Source: an uncultured Alphaproteobacteria bacterium (GTDB taxonomy: Bacteria > Pseudomonadota > Alphaproteobacteria > RF32 > CAG-239). Taken from it: a stretch of DNA of 41,617 nt. The first letter of the stretch is position 1, and each line of letters begins with the position of its first letter. The notes below the pieces were generated by a model. It saw only the letters and a program-made list of their open reading frames with translations, searched no databases and was not told the DNA's origin. Where the stretch lies: the NCBI GenBank assembly GCA_944393215.1, contig CALXZL010000002.1, forward strand, positions 205,226-246,842. Reading direction: 5' to 3'. Positions 8,821 to 19,683 of this stretch are shown here, in pieces. The position numbers were made by a program, and so were the translations under genes.

Positions 8821-9274
8821 TATAGATTTATTCATTAATTTATTGGTCATCATTTTACTGATACCGGCCATTATATATGTATACAAATTAGACAAGAATT
8901 TAACTTTAATGAGGCAGAATCAAAACGCCTTATTAAAATTAATAGAAGCATTGAATGACGCCACCTATAAAGCCGAAAACAGCATTCCCAAACTCAAATC
9001 GGTAACGGAAAGTTCCAGCAACGATTTAAAAGAAGTTGTCGATAATGCCAAAGAGCTGAAAGATGATTTATTGTTCATCAATGAACGCGCCGACAATTTA
9101 GCTGACAGATTGGAAGATGCCATCAAAACCGGAAGACAAATGAAAGACACGCCGCACATTGTAAGCAGCAAGCCTAGTAATGTTACGGCTGAAAATGATA
9201 CAGCATCTGCTGATGACCTAAGCCGTTCCGAAGCTGAGTTAGAACTGTTAAAAGCTCTGCGAGCCATAAAATAG
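8813..9274 (+). CDS. Flagellar-operon membrane protein (DUF6468-type)
   Basis: 153 residues. One membrane helix at the N-terminus (LFINLLVIILLIPAIIYVYKL) is followed by a long coiled coil (NALLKLIEALNDATYKAENSIPKLKSVTESS and on to ELKDDLLFINERADNLADRLEDAI). A low-complexity linker and a short C-terminal helix (EAELELLKALRAIK) complete it. This layout matches the small DUF6468 proteins found between fliM and the motE-like gene in alphaproteobacterial flagellar clusters. Their molecular role is not established; a structural role next to the motor is inferred from position. Its start overlaps fliM (ATGGATAA), which suggests translational coupling. Confidence 0.7.
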   Translation: MDNIDLFINLLVIILLIPAIIYVYKLDKNLTLMRQNQNALLKLIEALNDATYKAENSIPKLKSVTESSSNDLKEVVDNAKELKDDLLFINERADNLADRLEDAIKTGRQMKDTPHIVSSKPSNVTAENDTASADDLSRSEAELELLKALRAIK

Positions 9275-9289
9275 ATTTAAGGATATAAA

Positions 9290-9934
9290 ATGAAACCGAT
9301 AAAAAGACCTTTTCGCTTATTGCCTCTGTTTATCTTTGTTGCCGTATTATCATTGTCCGTAAAAATAAACAGTGTCTATGATATTATCATCAATAAAGAA
9401 TTGCCCAGAATAAGTATCAGCCAAAATAAAGCCTGGGCGGAAGAGCAAGAAACCAAAGAAACGGAAAAACTGACCGCGATTCTCGAGAACAATGCGGAAG
9501 CTCCGAATTCTGAAACAAATTCCGCAAGCAGTAACTTCAGCAAATCAGAAATTGCTATCCTGCAAGAACTCGCAGAAAGGAGAGAAGCTTTAGATATCCG
9601 CTCTCAAGAAATTGATAAAAAAGCAATTCAGCTGAAAGTGGCAGAAGAAGAAATTGACAAGAAACTTGCCCAACTTCAAACTTATGAAGAAAAATTACAA
9701 AAGCTGATAAACAAATATAACGAACAAGAAAAAGAACAATTAGCGGCTCTTGTAAAAATGTATTCCACAATGAAACCCAAAGATGCGGCAAGGATTTTCA
9801 ATACCTTTGATTTAGACATTCTCGTAGCCATCCTCAAAGAAATGAAACCATCATCCTCCTCGGCAATTTTATCACAAATGGATGCGATTAAAGCCAAAGA
9901 AGTAACCACAGCATTGATAAGTAGAAACATATAG
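9290..9934 (+). CDS. MotE-like flagellar protein (MgtE-N domain, coiled coil)
   Basis: 214 residues. An N-terminal membrane or signal segment (FRLLPLFIFVAVLSLSV) precedes a disordered acidic stretch. A long coiled coil follows (about residues 95 to 150, heptads of K/E/L), then a compact C-terminal domain (MYSTMKPKDAARIFNTFD and IVAILKEMKPSSSSAIL). That C-terminal pattern is the MgtE intracellular N domain used by MotE, a periplasmic chaperone for the stator-associated protein MotC in alphaproteobacteria, and by FliG-like proteins. The position after fliM fits. Whether it is a true MotE orthologue would need motC elsewhere in the genome. Confidence 0.75.
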   Translation: MKPIKRPFRLLPLFIFVAVLSLSVKINSVYDIIINKELPRISISQNKAWAEEQETKETEKLTAILENNAEAPNSETNSASSNFSKSEIAILQELAERREALDIRSQEIDKKAIQLKVAEEEIDKKLAQLQTYEEKLQKLINKYNEQEKEQLAALVKMYSTMKPKDAARIFNTFDLDILVAILKEMKPSSSSAILSQMDAIKAKEVTTALISRNI

Positions 9935-9941
9935 AAAAAAC

Positions 9942-12900
9942 ATGTTAACTTGCGTCGCAAAACATATCGTAAAGACAATAAAACAGGCAACAAAACTCTA
10001 CATAATGTTGTTGTTTTTTGCTATTTTAAATGCCGCGCAAGCCTCTGAAGTAAAATTTTCTCAAACACCGACCAAAGCTGAAATTTTTTTACCGCTAAGT
10101 AACAATGTGGACTATGAAATCGAAAGCAGGGACAATATAATTCAACTTTCCTTCAGCCAACCGCTCAGCAAAGATTTGAGTGAGACCAAAAAGAATTTAA
10201 ATTTATTTATAAAAGAACAGGATATCTCTTCCGATCAGAAAAGCATCCGTTTGGAGACAAAATTTCCGCACACAATAAGAACCGGCAACGAAAACGGCAT
10301 TTTGCACATTGAAATAGGTCTTCCACCAGAAAACAATCTTACTTCCGGAGCAAACGGCCATAAAATCATCAGTGAATACGGACAGCATAAAGACTATGAC
10401 CGAATTTCCTTCGCTCATAATAAAAAACCGCAATATGCCGTTAAGACGGCACAAGATAATACAATTATTTCCTTTATAAATCCGGTAGAAATAGATTGGA
10501 GCAAGGTTCAGAATAAAAATATATATCCATATATAGAACAAACTTCCAATAAATTAGGCGGAATAGATATAAAATTTCCGGGAAAACTCCTAAAATCTTT
10601 TGAATATCAAAATAAAATAGTTCTGGACTTTATTCCCAAAGCCGTAATAAACGTTCCGCAAGAACAATATTTACGTAGTGCCAACATAACCCAAAGCCAG
10701 AATACAATAGCCAATGCCAAAGATGAGGTACAAAACAGTATCAATAAAGAAAAAGTATCCAGTTTGGCTTTTCCGTGGAACATGGAAGTCGGCGTTAGTG
10801 TTTTCCAAAGAGGAAAATACATCTGGGTAGCATTTGATCACAGCCAAAATATAGATTTGGCAGATTTAAGACGTCAAAGTAAAGATGTGGCAGAAGAAAT
10901 TATCCAGCTTCCGCACTCTCAAGCATTAATACTCCGTATCACGCCTAAAAAAAATGTCAAAGTCGGATTGCGACAAGAAGGATTGCTCTGGATTATAGAC
11001 CTTTATACACATAATATTGAATATAAAGGAAAGGAACTTCCGATATTTTTACAATATAACAGTATGAACCAGTCATATTTGTATATTCCGAGCATCAGCA
11101 TCGGAAACGCTCTTTCTATCATAGATCCTGAAATTGGAGATGTAATTTATATAGGTACGGAAACAGAGTTAGGTTTATCTGTCAACGAAGATTATCATTA
11201 TCCAGATTTGGAAATATTACCTGCCAAACAAGGTTTTGCCATTGTTCCGAACAGCTCTGACATAATAGTAAGCAAAGGGAACACGGGGTTCAGTATCAAA
11301 GGCAATAACCGCGGGTTAAACATTTCAGACAATTTGGAAAATTTAAAACGCCAACAACAACTCTGGGAAAAAACCTCCGAAGTTTTTGATTTGAATATTC
11401 CGGCACAAATATTAAATTTAGATTTTAATACTGCCGAAAACCAACTCAAAGAAGACATCAGCAAAGCCTCTCTGGAACAAGAAGTCAAAGCCAAACTGGC
11501 GCTGATAAGATACTATTTAGGCATGGGTTTAGGCTCGGAAGCATTACGCAGTATCAAACAACTCACACCGGAAGAACACCGACAAATCAAACCGGAAACA
11601 CTGTCTGCACTGTCGGGAGTCGCCAATTTTCTGCTTCGCCGCTATGACGATGCACTGGATAATTTTTCGCAAGAAGCTCTGCAAAATAACAATGAAGCCA
11701 TATTCTGGAGAGCTTTAACGGATTCTGCCATAGAATTTAAAAAAGAAAATGATGCAGTTTTATTAACATTTATCTCCATTATCAGAAATTATCCGCAAGA
11801 GCTAAAGGAAAGAATAGCCTTGGTCGCAGTAGATACAAGCATCCAATCATACGATGATATATCCACCCAGAACTTTATGGATATTTTGAAATTTTCCAAA
11901 GTCAGCGATGCGCGTCGCTCTCAAATATTATATTTAAACGCCAAAAAGTTTTCCTTACAGGGATATCCGAATAATGCTATAAGAGAATACGGAAACGCCA
12001 CCCGCCACCAATCTCAAAAATATGCCTCACTGTCCCGTTATGAAAAAGCCAACATTGAGTTAAAATTAAGCTTATTAAAACCCAAAAAGGCGATTGAAGA
12101 ATTAGAACGGTTAAGATTTGCATGGGGAGCCCCCGAGTTTAAATTAATCTTGCTGCAAAGGTTGGCAGAAGTCTATGAAATGGATAGAAACTTTAGTAAA
12201 GCCATGCAAACTTATGAAGAAAGCATGAGTGTGGCAGAAACCCAGCAACAAAAAGATGAAATACTCAATAAGATGATTCAACTTTTTGAAAATCTTTATT
12301 TAAATGGAGTCATCGATGAACTTCAAGCCGTAAAAGCGATCGCCTTATATAAAGATTATGAGTGGTTGGCACCGCGTAGCCGTCATTTCACGGATATAAT
12401 ACAAAAAGTTGCCGACAGAATGGTAGCAGTAGATTTGCTCACCAGCGCTTCTGAGCTTTTAAAAGAACAGCTCCGAGTAGTCAATTTGTCGGAAGAACAA
12501 AAATCGGAAATAGGAATTCGCTTGGCACTGATATATCTGTTTGAACGAGACAGTATTGCCGCATTGGATATATTGGAGAAGACCGATTCACAAAATTTAC
12601 CGGAAAATCATATTCAATATCGCAAAATCATCAAAGCCAAAGCTTTGTCAAATTTAAAAAGAAATGAAGAAGCGTTAGAGCTTTTGGAAGGAAATTACAG
12701 TAAAAATGCCTTATTGCTGAAAACAGACATCTACTGGAAATCCGGAAAATGGGAAAAAGCCGCAGATTCAATAAAATATCTGATTGAGAAACCTAAAAAA
12801 GACCAGGCTCTGACTCAAGAACAAATAAGCTATATTTTAGATTGGATAACGGCATTGAAAAAAGCCAATCAAGACACGGTCATATTCCGCATAAGAAACA

Positions 12901-13091
12901 CCTTCTTACCGCATTTTCAAGGAACGCCCTATTACAGCACCTTTAATGTGCTGACCACCAATTTGGAAACCAACCGAGTTGACATGAACGCCATAGACAA
13001 AGCCGTTAATGACATTCAGGCATATAGCGATTTTTCAAAACTCTATGATGATTCTCTGCTCAAAAACTTGCCGAAACAACCTAAGAAATAA
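9942..13091 (+). CDS. Large exported TPR-repeat protein of the flagellar operon
   Basis: 1049 residues with an N-terminal signal peptide ([17 protein letters not shown]). The first 430 residues are mostly beta strand with repeated short strand patterns, possibly AMIN-like domains that bind peptidoglycan or envelope partners. From about residue 480 onward the protein is helical. Tetratricopeptide-type helix pairs are visible in several places (for example [64 protein letters not shown]). Large periplasmic TPR proteins of this kind occur downstream of motE-like genes in alphaproteobacterial flagellar clusters. An assembly or motor-scaffold role is inferred from context only. It starts 8 bases after the preceding stop and ends 15 bases before uvrB. 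Confidence 0.7.
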   Translation: MLTCVAKHIVKTIKQATKLYIMLLFFAILNAAQASEVKFSQTPTKAEIFLPLSNNVDYEIESRDNIIQLSFSQPLSKDLSETKKNLNLFIKEQDISSDQKSIRLETKFPHTIRTGNENGILHIEIGLPPENNLTSGANGHKIISEYGQHKDYDRISFAHNKKPQYAVKTAQDNTIISFINPVEIDWSKVQNKNIYPYIEQTSNKLGGIDIKFPGKLLKSFEYQNKIVLDFIPKAVINVPQEQYLRSANITQSQNTIANAKDEVQNSINKEKVSSLAFPWNMEVGVSVFQRGKYIWVAFDHSQNIDLADLRRQSKDVAEEIIQLPHSQALILRITPKKNVKVGLRQEGLLWIIDLYTHNIEYKGKELPIFLQYNSMNQSYLYIPSISIGNALSIIDPEIGDVIYIGTETELGLSVNEDYHYPDLEILPAKQGFAIVPNSSDIIVSKGNTGFSIKGNNRGLNISDNLENLKRQQQLWEKTSEVFDLNIPAQILNLDFNTAENQLKEDISKASLEQEVKAKLALIRYYLGMGLGSEALRSIKQLTPEEHRQIKPETLSALSGVANFLLRRYDDALDNFSQEALQNNNEAIFWRALTDSAIEFKKENDAVLLTFISIIRNYPQELKERIALVAVDTSIQSYDDISTQNFMDILKFSKVSDARRSQILYLNAKKFSLQGYPNNAIREYGNATRHQSQKYASLSRYEKANIELKLSLLKPKKAIEELERLRFAWGAPEFKLILLQRLAEVYEMDRNFSKAMQTYEESMSVAETQQQKDEILNKMIQLFENLYLNGVIDELQAVKAIALYKDYEWLAPRSRHFTDIIQKVADRMVAVDLLTSASELLKEQLRVVNLSEEQKSEIGIRLALIYLFERDSIAALDILEKTDSQNLPENHIQYRKIIKAKALSNLKRNEEALELLEGNYSKNALLLKTDIYWKSGKWEKAADSIKYLIEKPKKDQALTQEQISYILDWITALKKANQDTVIFRIRNTFLPHFQGTPYYSTFNVLTTNLETNRVDMNAIDKAVNDIQAYSDFSKLYDDSLLKNLPKQPKK

Positions 13092-13105
13092 GTAGGAAGA
13101 ATATT

Positions 13106-15085
13106 ATGAAATTTAAGATTCATTCTCCATTTGCCCCGGCAGGAGACCAGCCGGAAGCAATTCGGGAATTATGCGAAGGTCTCGACCGAGGAGAAAAATC
13201 GCAAGTTCTTCTGGGGGTTACCGGTTCCGGCAAAACCTTTACCATGGCAAAAATTATAGAACAAACGCAGCGCCCTGCTCTGATTATGGCACCGAACAAA
13301 ATTTTAGCCGCTCAATTATATTCGGAAATGAAGGAATTTTTTCCCGAAAACCATGTTGAATATTTTGTGTCTTATTATGATTACTATCAGCCGGAAGCAT
13401 ATATCCCCAAAACAGACACTTATATAGAAAAAGATTCCGCATTAAATGAACAAATAGACCGTATGAGAAACGCCGCTACCAGAAGCATCTTGGAAAGTCG
13501 AGACGTCATAATCGTTGCATCAGTTTCTTGTATTTATGGTTTGGGAGACGTAGAAGCCTATTCGGCAATGACAATTCCGCTAACAGTCGGAGATAATGTG
13601 GAAATAAAAGAAGTATGTCGGCATCTGGCAGAGTTACAATACGAGCGCAATCAACAAAACTTCATCCGCAGTTCCTTCCGCGTCAACGGAGACGTACTGG
13701 ACATATTTCCAGCCCACTATGAAGACCGCGCCTGGAGAATATCCTTTTTCGGAGATGAAATAGAAAGCATCCATGAATTTGATTCATTAACCGGAAAAAA
13801 AACAGCCAGCTTAGATACAATTACGATTTATCCGGCAAACCATTATGTTACGCCGCGTCCGGCAATATCGCAAGCCATTGTCCGCATCAAAGAAGAATTA
13901 GGCGAAACCATAGAAGATTTTAAGAATAAAAATAAATTACTCGAAGCCCAAAGAATAGAACAACGTACCCGATTTGATCTGGAAATGCTCGAGGCAACGG
14001 GAAGTTGCAAGGGCATTGAGAACTATTCTCGCCACTTAACCGGAAGAAAGGCCGGAGAACCGCCTCCGACATTATTTGAATATCTCCCGCCGGATGCCTT
14101 GGTCTTTATAGATGAAAGCCACATATCCGTACCGCAAATCGGCGGAATGTATAAAGGAGACTATAGCCGCAAACATACCCTTGCCGAATATGGATTTCGT
14201 TTACCGTCATGTGTCGACAATCGTCCGTTAAAATTTGACGAGTGGGAAAAAATGCGCGGACAAACCATTTTTGTTTCCGCCACTCCCGGAGATTGGGAAT
14301 TGGCACAAAGTAAAGGCGTATTTGCCGAACAAGTTATCCGCCCGACCGGATTATCTGATCCTTTATGCATTGTTCGTCCGGTAGAAGATCAAATAGATGA
14401 CCTCATGCACGAGTGCCGAAAAACTGCCGAAAAAGGAGAGCGCGTATTAGTAACAACCTTAACCAAAAAAATGGCAGAAGATTTAACCGAATATTTAAAT
14501 GAAAACGGCATAAAAGTCAGGTATCTGCACTCTGATATTGATACTTTGGAAAGAATAGAAATTATCCGTGATTTAAGATTAGGTGTTTTTGACGTATTAG
14601 TCGGTATCAACTTGCTTAGAGAGGGCTTAGATATACCGGAATGTTCCTTGGTAGCAATTTTAGATGCCGATAAAGAAGGCTTTTTGCGTTCAACCCGTTC
14701 ACTAATTCAAACAATAGGACGAGCCGCCAGAAACGCCGAAGGTCGCGTGATTTTATATGCCGATAAAATGACCGATTCACTTAAATCCGCTCTGGATGAG
14801 ACTAATCGTCGCCGCGAGAAACAGATTAAATATAATATAGAACACGGCATAACCCCGCAAACCATTAAGAAAAAGATTTCCAACGCCTTGGAAGAAATGA
14901 CTAAAGGTGATTATGTTGAAGTGGAAAAAGACACACCAAATATTAAAGAAATACAAAACATTGACAAGAAGATAAAAGACTTGACCAAAGCCATGAAGGA
15001 TGCCGCGGCAAATCTTGAATTTGAACAAGCTATGGTCTATCGCGATGAAATCAAAAAATTAGAAACATTATATTTAAAAAGTTAA
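13106..15085 (+). CDS. uvrB: UvrABC excision nuclease subunit B
   Basis: 659 residues, normal family length. Walker A is GVTGSGKT (residues 37 to 44). The damage-verifying beta-hairpin region [11 protein letters not shown] follows (about 90 to 100). The DEAD-like Walker B is FIDESH (about residue 336). The helicase C-terminal motifs are [13 protein letters not shown] and QTIGRAARN. The final 40 residues hold the UVR motif ([19 protein letters not shown]), which binds UvrC. UvrB verifies lesions loaded by UvrA and positions UvrC for nucleotide excision repair. The start has AAGTAGGAAGA upstream. It lies at the end of the flagellar run, 15 bases after the TPR gene, so it may share its transcripts. 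Confidence 0.97.
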   Translation: MKFKIHSPFAPAGDQPEAIRELCEGLDRGEKSQVLLGVTGSGKTFTMAKIIEQTQRPALIMAPNKILAAQLYSEMKEFFPENHVEYFVSYYDYYQPEAYIPKTDTYIEKDSALNEQIDRMRNAATRSILESRDVIIVASVSCIYGLGDVEAYSAMTIPLTVGDNVEIKEVCRHLAELQYERNQQNFIRSSFRVNGDVLDIFPAHYEDRAWRISFFGDEIESIHEFDSLTGKKTASLDTITIYPANHYVTPRPAISQAIVRIKEELGETIEDFKNKNKLLEAQRIEQRTRFDLEMLEATGSCKGIENYSRHLTGRKAGEPPPTLFEYLPPDALVFIDESHISVPQIGGMYKGDYSRKHTLAEYGFRLPSCVDNRPLKFDEWEKMRGQTIFVSATPGDWELAQSKGVFAEQVIRPTGLSDPLCIVRPVEDQIDDLMHECRKTAEKGERVLVTTLTKKMAEDLTEYLNENGIKVRYLHSDIDTLERIEIIRDLRLGVFDVLVGINLLREGLDIPECSLVAILDADKEGFLRSTRSLIQTIGRAARNAEGRVILYADKMTDSLKSALDETNRRREKQIKYNIEHGITPQTIKKKISNALEEMTKGDYVEVEKDTPNIKEIQNIDKKIKDLTKAMKDAAANLEFEQAMVYRDEIKKLETLYLKS

Positions 15086-15110
15086 TCTTTCGGATGAAGT
15101 TGAAAGTAAA

Positions 15111-15138
15111 AGCTCCTCAAATGAGGAGCTTTTGTTTT
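15111..15138. terminator. Bidirectional terminator between uvrB and secA
   Basis: AGCTCCTCA (15111..15119) pairs with TGAGGAGCT (15122..15130), with TTTGTTTT after it. On the minus strand the same stem is followed by TTTACTTT. It serves the converging uvrB (plus) and secA (minus). The stem nearly repeats the one at 18873..18899. Confidence 0.82.
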
Positions 15139-17860
15139 AATTAAACTTACCGTGACAGTGTTTGAATTTTTTGCCGCTGCCGCAAGGACAGGGATCATTT
15201 CGCGCCACCCTTCCCCAAGTAGTCGGATCACTGGCATCAAACGGCTTATATTGAAAAGGAGTTTGTTTTTCATTTTCCGCCTGAGGAGCATGAGCCCCAT
15301 CACCCATAAGAGATTCAGGCGTTTCATGAACTTCCTTATAATTCTGTTGTGTCTGCGGACGGCTCATATTCTCGGCAGAATTACTTTGAATCTGAGCATG
15401 ACAAATCAAAAAAGTAACCTTCTCACGCAACTGATCTAACAAATAAGAAAACATATTAAAGGCTTCGCGCTTGTATTCATTAAGCGGATCTTTTTGCCCA
15501 TAAGCACGCAACACAATGGTATGACGCATCAATTCCAAAGCAGCAATATGATCCTTCCACAGCTGATCAAGAACTTGCAAGAGAATAGATTTTTCAACAA
15601 AACGCATAACCGGAGCCGGAACATCCTTGTTACGCTCGGTCAAAGTTTCTTCCATGGCATCAACAATTTTTTGAGCAAACATATCAGCGGTCAACTCTTG
15701 TCCTTTTGCCATTTCTTTGAGAGGGAAACTCATACCGATGGTTCGGTTAAGTTCTTGTGCCAAACCTTCCAAATTCCACTCACTTGCCATAGTTCCGTAA
15801 GGAGCATATTGATGAACAAGAGCATCAACAAATTCATCACGCATATCTTGAATTGTCTCGGACACATCTTCAGATTCCATCAATTCTTTACGTTGCTCAT
15901 AAATAACCTTACGTTGATCATTCATCACATTATCATATTTGAGCAAGTTTTTACGAATATCAAAGTTACGTTCTTCAACTTTTTTCTGAGCTTTTTCAAG
16001 AGCCTTACTGATAAACGGATGCACCAAAGCCTCACCTTCGGGCAAGCCCAAACGCTGCAACATCACGCTCATCCGTTCAGAACCGAAAATACGCATTAAA
16101 TCATCTTCCAAAGAGAGGAAAAATTTAGAATGTCCGGGATCACCCTGACGACCGGAACGACCGCGTAATTGATTATCAATACGGCGACTTTCATGACGTT
16201 CGGTACCAATCACATACAAACCACCGGCTTTTAATGCTTCTTCTTTAGCTTTTTCCACTTCGGCTTTGATTTCAGCACGAATTTCGGCAATTTGCTCAGG
16301 AGTTTCATCGCCTTTAAGACTTTCTTTAAGACGCATATCAACATCACCACCCAAAGGAATATCCGTACCGCGACCAGCCATATTGGTCGCAATGGTAATT
16401 GCACCCGGCACACCGGCTTGAGCGACAATGGCAGCTTCACGTTCATGGTGACGTGCATTTAAGACCTCAAAACGCACGGAAGACTTGGCTCTGAGTAAAT
16501 CTGCCAACAATTCCGATTTTTCAATCGAAGTTGTACCAACCAAAACCGGTTGATTACGTTTATGACAATCTAAAATCGTATTAATAATGGCATTATACTT
16601 TTCTTTAGCGGTACGATAAATTTCATCATGTTCATCAACACGGACAACGGGACGGTTAGTCGGAATTTCTACACAATTCAAACCATAAATTTCATTAAAC
16701 TCGCCCTCTTCGGTCATAGCTGTACCGGTCATACCGGAAAGTTTGGGATAAAGGCGGAAATAATTTTGGAAGGTAATGGAAGCCAAAGTCTGATTTTCTG
16801 ATTGAATTGTAACCCCTTCTTTGGCTTCAATGGCTTGATGCAAACCGCCGCTATAGCGGCGACCTTCCATCATACGACCGGTAAATTCATCAATAATAAC
16901 CACCTTATTATCTTTAACGATATAATCAATATCGCGAATATGCATTTTATGTGCACGCAAGGCTTGGTTAACATGATGAACCAGTGTAACGTTATTAATA
17001 TCATACAGTCCGCCTTCTTTAATCAAGCCAACCTCTTTTAAGAGCTGTTCCACATGCTCTTGTCCTGCTTCGGTCAAAACCACGGTTTTAGCTTTTTCAT
17101 CTTTTTCATAATCCGTTTCCAAAAGGTGCGGAATAATTTTATTCACGAGGACATATTTTTCAGAACTATCCTCAGCCGGGCCGGAAATAATCAGAGGCGT
17201 ACGCGCTTCATCAATAAGGATTGAATCCACCTCATCAACAATAGCAAAGTTAAACGGACGCTGAACCATATCGGCACGTTCAAATTTCATATTATCGCGC
17301 AAATAATCAAAGCCGAGCTCATTATTAGTACCGTAAATGATATCGCAATTATAAGCGGCGCGTCGTTCTTCATCATTTTTATTGTGAATAATATAATCGA
17401 CAGTCAACCCCAAAAAACGATAAACCTGTCCCATCCATTCGGCGTCACGTTTAGCCAAATAATCATTTACCGTAACGATATGAACACCTTTTCCTTCCAA
17501 AGCGTTCAAATAAGCCGCCAAAGTAGCAACCAAAGTTTTACCTTCACCGGTTTTCATTTCGGCAATCATACCTTTATGGAGAACAATACCGCCGATAAGT
17601 TGAACGTCATAGTGGCGCTGTCCGAGAGTTCTTTGTGCAGCCTCACGCACCACGGCAAAAGCCTCGGGTAAGATATCATCCAAAGTTTCACCATTTTTAA
17701 GGCGTTCACGAAATTCTAAAGTTTTAGCCCGTAGCTGCTCATCCGACAAGGGAGCGATTGATGGTTCCAAGGCATTGATTTTTTGCACAGTTTTAAATTG
17801 TTTTGCTACGAAGCGGTCATTAGCGCTGCCGAAAATTTTACGAGCCAAACTACCTAACAT
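15137..17860 (-). CDS. secA: Preprotein translocase ATPase SecA
   Basis: 907 residues, full length. Visible features are the N-terminal Walker A MKTGEGKT (about residues 102 to 109), a [16 protein letters not shown] Walker B region, [10 protein letters not shown] and [10 protein letters not shown] helicase-core motifs, and a long helical scaffold domain. The C-terminus carries the zinc-binding tail [13 protein letters not shown], which contacts SecB and phospholipids. SecA drives export of unfolded preproteins through SecYEG. Start ATG 17860 sits after TTAAGGAAAATATATA. Upstream is a divergent parvulin-type foldase gene, so two envelope-biogenesis genes share this 169-base intergenic region. 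Confidence 0.98.
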   Translation of the reverse strand: MLGSLARKIFGSANDRFVAKQFKTVQKINALEPSIAPLSDEQLRAKTLEFRERLKNGETLDDILPEAFAVVREAAQRTLGQRHYDVQLIGGIVLHKGMIAEMKTGEGKTLVATLAAYLNALEGKGVHIVTVNDYLAKRDAEWMGQVYRFLGLTVDYIIHNKNDEERRAAYNCDIIYGTNNELGFDYLRDNMKFERADMVQRPFNFAIVDEVDSILIDEARTPLIISGPAEDSSEKYVLVNKIIPHLLETDYEKDEKAKTVVLTEAGQEHVEQLLKEVGLIKEGGLYDINNVTLVHHVNQALRAHKMHIRDIDYIVKDNKVVIIDEFTGRMMEGRRYSGGLHQAIEAKEGVTIQSENQTLASITFQNYFRLYPKLSGMTGTAMTEEGEFNEIYGLNCVEIPTNRPVVRVDEHDEIYRTAKEKYNAIINTILDCHKRNQPVLVGTTSIEKSELLADLLRAKSSVRFEVLNARHHEREAAIVAQAGVPGAITIATNMAGRGTDIPLGGDVDMRLKESLKGDETPEQIAEIRAEIKAEVEKAKEEALKAGGLYVIGTERHESRRIDNQLRGRSGRQGDPGHSKFFLSLEDDLMRIFGSERMSVMLQRLGLPEGEALVHPFISKALEKAQKKVEERNFDIRKNLLKYDNVMNDQRKVIYEQRKELMESEDVSETIQDMRDEFVDALVHQYAPYGTMASEWNLEGLAQELNRTIGMSFPLKEMAKGQELTADMFAQKIVDAMEETLTERNKDVPAPVMRFVEKSILLQVLDQLWKDHIAALELMRHTIVLRAYGQKDPLNEYKREAFNMFSYLLDQLREKVTFLICHAQIQSNSAENMSRPQTQQNYKEVHETPESLMGDGAHAPQAENEKQTPFQYKPFDASDPTTWGRVARNDPCPCGSGKKFKHCHGKFN

Positions 17861-17966
17861 TATATATTTTCCTTAACTTAATTCAATAATCTAGGGAAGA
17901 AAATAGTGTTTTTGAGCCATAAAGTCAAGAGGAGCACAAAAGTTATGAACTAATAGAAAAAAATAT

Positions 17967-17995
17967 TTGGCAAGACAATGTTTCCGTAGTATAAG
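17967..17995 (+). promoter_or_regulatory. Sigma70-like promoter for the parvulin gene
   Basis: TTGGCA (17967..17972), a 17-base spacer and TATAAG (17990..17995). The start codon at 18030 leaves a short leader containing the ribosome site GGAGGAAA. Confidence 0.55.
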
Positions 17996-18029
17996 TATTG
18001 GCAGTTAAAATCTATACGGAGGAAAAACA

Positions 18030-18854
18030 ATGGATAGAAAATATATGGCATTAGCAATATTAAGCGGCATCATATTAAGCGCGAATAATGCTTTTGCAGA
18101 AGGGAAAAACGGTATTGCCGCAGTTGTCAACGGCGAAAAGATAACGGTAGACGAAGTACGCGAAGCCTATAAAGCCAATCCGCAATTAAAAGACCGCGTA
18201 TCCTTTGAAGAATTCTATAACAAAGCCTTAGATGGCTTTATCAGCGGCAAAATTGTATATCAACAAGCAAGAGAAGCCAAAATAGAAGATACTCCGGAAT
18301 ATAAAGCCCAGCTCAAAATAGCCAAAGAAGAGCTGGCAAGAAAAATATATATGGAAAAAGAAGTTGATAAAAAAGTAACCGATTCTGAAATTCAAAAATT
18401 ATACGATGAATATAAAGAAACCTTCAAATCAGAAAAAGAAATGAAAGCCAAACATATCTTGGTAGACAATGAAAAAACAGCCAAAGATATTATTGCTAAA
18501 CTCAAAAAAGGAGAAAAATTCAATGAGTTAGCAAAGAAATACAGCAAAGACAAACCCGAACTTGGCTACTTTACCAAACGTGTCATGGTTCCCGAATTTG
18601 CCAATGCTGCCTTTGCCATGAAAAAAGGTGAATATTCCAAAACTCCGGTCAAAACTCAATTTGGTTACCACATTATCATGGTAGAAGATATCAGAGATTC
18701 AAAACCGGCAGATTTGAAAAGCATCAAACCGCAATTAAGAGCAATGTTAGCTCAAAATACCTTGGCAGAATCATTCCAAGAAACCGTTCAAAACAGTAAA
18801 ATAGAAAAATATACACTAGACGGTAAAGCTTTGGAAGCCACCCCGAAAAAATAG
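18030..18854 (+). CDS. Periplasmic parvulin-type peptidyl-prolyl isomerase
   Basis: 274 residues with a Sec signal peptide (MALAILSGIILSANNAFA, cleaved before EG). Residues of about 30 to 130 form a SurA/PrsA-like N-terminal chaperone helix bundle (AVVNGEKITVDEVREAYKA, FISGKIVYQQAREAKIED). Then comes a parvulin domain: MKAKHILVDNEKTAKDII, FNELAKKYSKDKPELGYF, FANAAFAMKKGEYSKTPV, FGYHIIMVED. This is the PpiC/PrsA/SurA class that assists folding of exported proteins. In alphaproteobacteria such genes often sit beside secA and are annotated as peptidylprolyl isomerase or foldase. A strong ribosome site (GGAGGAAA) precedes the start. A terminator follows the stop codon. Confidence 0.88.
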   Translation: MDRKYMALAILSGIILSANNAFAEGKNGIAAVVNGEKITVDEVREAYKANPQLKDRVSFEEFYNKALDGFISGKIVYQQAREAKIEDTPEYKAQLKIAKEELARKIYMEKEVDKKVTDSEIQKLYDEYKETFKSEKEMKAKHILVDNEKTAKDIIAKLKKGEKFNELAKKYSKDKPELGYFTKRVMVPEFANAAFAMKKGEYSKTPVKTQFGYHIIMVEDIRDSKPADLKSIKPQLRAMLAQNTLAESFQETVQNSKIEKYTLDGKALEATPKK

Positions 18855-18872
18855 AATTAAAAATAATTAACA

Positions 18873-18899
18873 AAAGCTCCTCAAACGAGGAGCTTTTTT
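18873..18899. terminator. Bidirectional terminator between the parvulin and rubredoxin genes
   Basis: AAAGCTCCTC (18873..18882) pairs with GAGGAGCTTT (18887..18896), followed by a T tract. It serves the plus-strand foldase gene and the minus-strand rubredoxin gene ending at 18903. Confidence 0.85.
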
Positions 18900-18902
18900 A
18901 GA

Positions 18903-19052
18903 TTACATTTCTTTTTGTTCAAAGAAAGACTTATCTACACCGCACAATGGGCAAACCCAATCTTCCGGCAAATTTTCAAAGGGAGTTTCCTCATCATACA
19001 CATAACCGCATACGCTGCAAACCCATTTCAAATTTTTTTTCTCTTCAGTCAT
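18903..19052 (-). CDS. Rubredoxin-type iron protein
   Basis: 49 residues from ATG 19052, which has an excellent ribosome site (AAGGAGATATCT). A longer frame in the same phase has no good start signal. Two knuckles are visible: CSVCGY near residue 13 and CPLCGV near residue 37, with the [17 protein letters not shown] context of rubredoxins. Four cysteines bind one iron for one-electron transfer. It starts 10 bases after the flavin reductase gene. A flavin reductase with rubredoxin is the composition of high-molecular-weight rubredoxins, here as two proteins. A role in oxygen or peroxide reduction with a flavodiiron protein elsewhere is possible but not shown. Confidence 0.88.
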   Translation of the reverse strand: MTEEKKNLKWVCSVCGYVYDEETPFENLPEDWVCPLCGVDKSFFEQKEM

Positions 19053-19062
19053 AGATATCTCC

Positions 19063-19572
19063 TTATTTTTGAGAGTTAGATTTATATTCTTGAAAACTTT
19101 GCAAAACTTTATCCTTAAAACCATCACGGTAATCGGCATAAGTCAAAGCCTCGTCCTCAAGGCAACATTCGGCATCAAGAACTTCTGCCGTAAACATTGT
19201 ATTGCTGGAAAAAACTTGCTTATTAAGAACTTGTGCCTTCAAAACGGCAGTACAGTCCTTTAAATACGGCAATCCGTCTTTAATATCATGAGGCACATTA
19301 TTCCATTTTTTCACATCACGAGAAGACTGAAAGCCAAAATTAGCCAACACAAACGGATTAACCTTTTTTCCCAAAATACTCAAAGAAAAAACGCCGGTTT
19401 GTTCCACCACTTGTTTGGTATAACTATTATTTCCGCAAGAAATAATAATAATATTGGGAGAATGTGCCACTTGGGTTACGGCGTCAATCAAACTGCCGAC
19501 CGGATTCCCATTATCAACGGCACCAAGTACATATAAGCCATTAGTCAATTTAAAAAGTGCATTATTATCCAT
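19063..19572 (-). CDS. Flavin reductase-like FMN-binding protein
   Basis: 169 residues, no signal peptide. The pattern ([68 protein letters not shown], then [17 protein letters not shown] at the end) is that of the flavin reductase-like/FMN-binding split barrel family. Such proteins bind FMN and reduce it or pass electrons to a partner. The immediate downstream rubredoxin makes rubredoxin the likely partner. Start ATG 19572 has GAGGAGC upstream. The natural substrate cannot be read from sequence. Confidence 0.8.
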   Translation of the reverse strand: MDNNALFKLTNGLYVLGAVDNGNPVGSLIDAVTQVAHSPNIIIISCGNNSYTKQVVEQTGVFSLSILGKKVNPFVLANFGFQSSRDVKKWNNVPHDIKDGLPYLKDCTAVLKAQVLNKQVFSSNTMFTAEVLDAECCLEDEALTYADYRDGFKDKVLQSFQEYKSNSQK

Positions 19573-19683
19573 AGTTTGCTCCTCAATTTTCTTCTATTAT
19601 ATAGTGAATAAAATTTAATTTTCAAATTGTTATTGAAAAAATTTGCTATAGTATGAATAAGAAGGAAAGGAACAAAATACGAT

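Noticed and set aside
15152-16099. Plus-strand frames inside secA
   Set aside because: SecA is complete and conserved on the minus strand; these frames have no protein-family features or ribosome sites.
15111-18899. Repeated AGCTCCTC hairpin at 15111 and 18873 as a mobile repeat
   Set aside because: Both copies are simple terminators at ends of converging genes; the similarity is short and limited to the stem.
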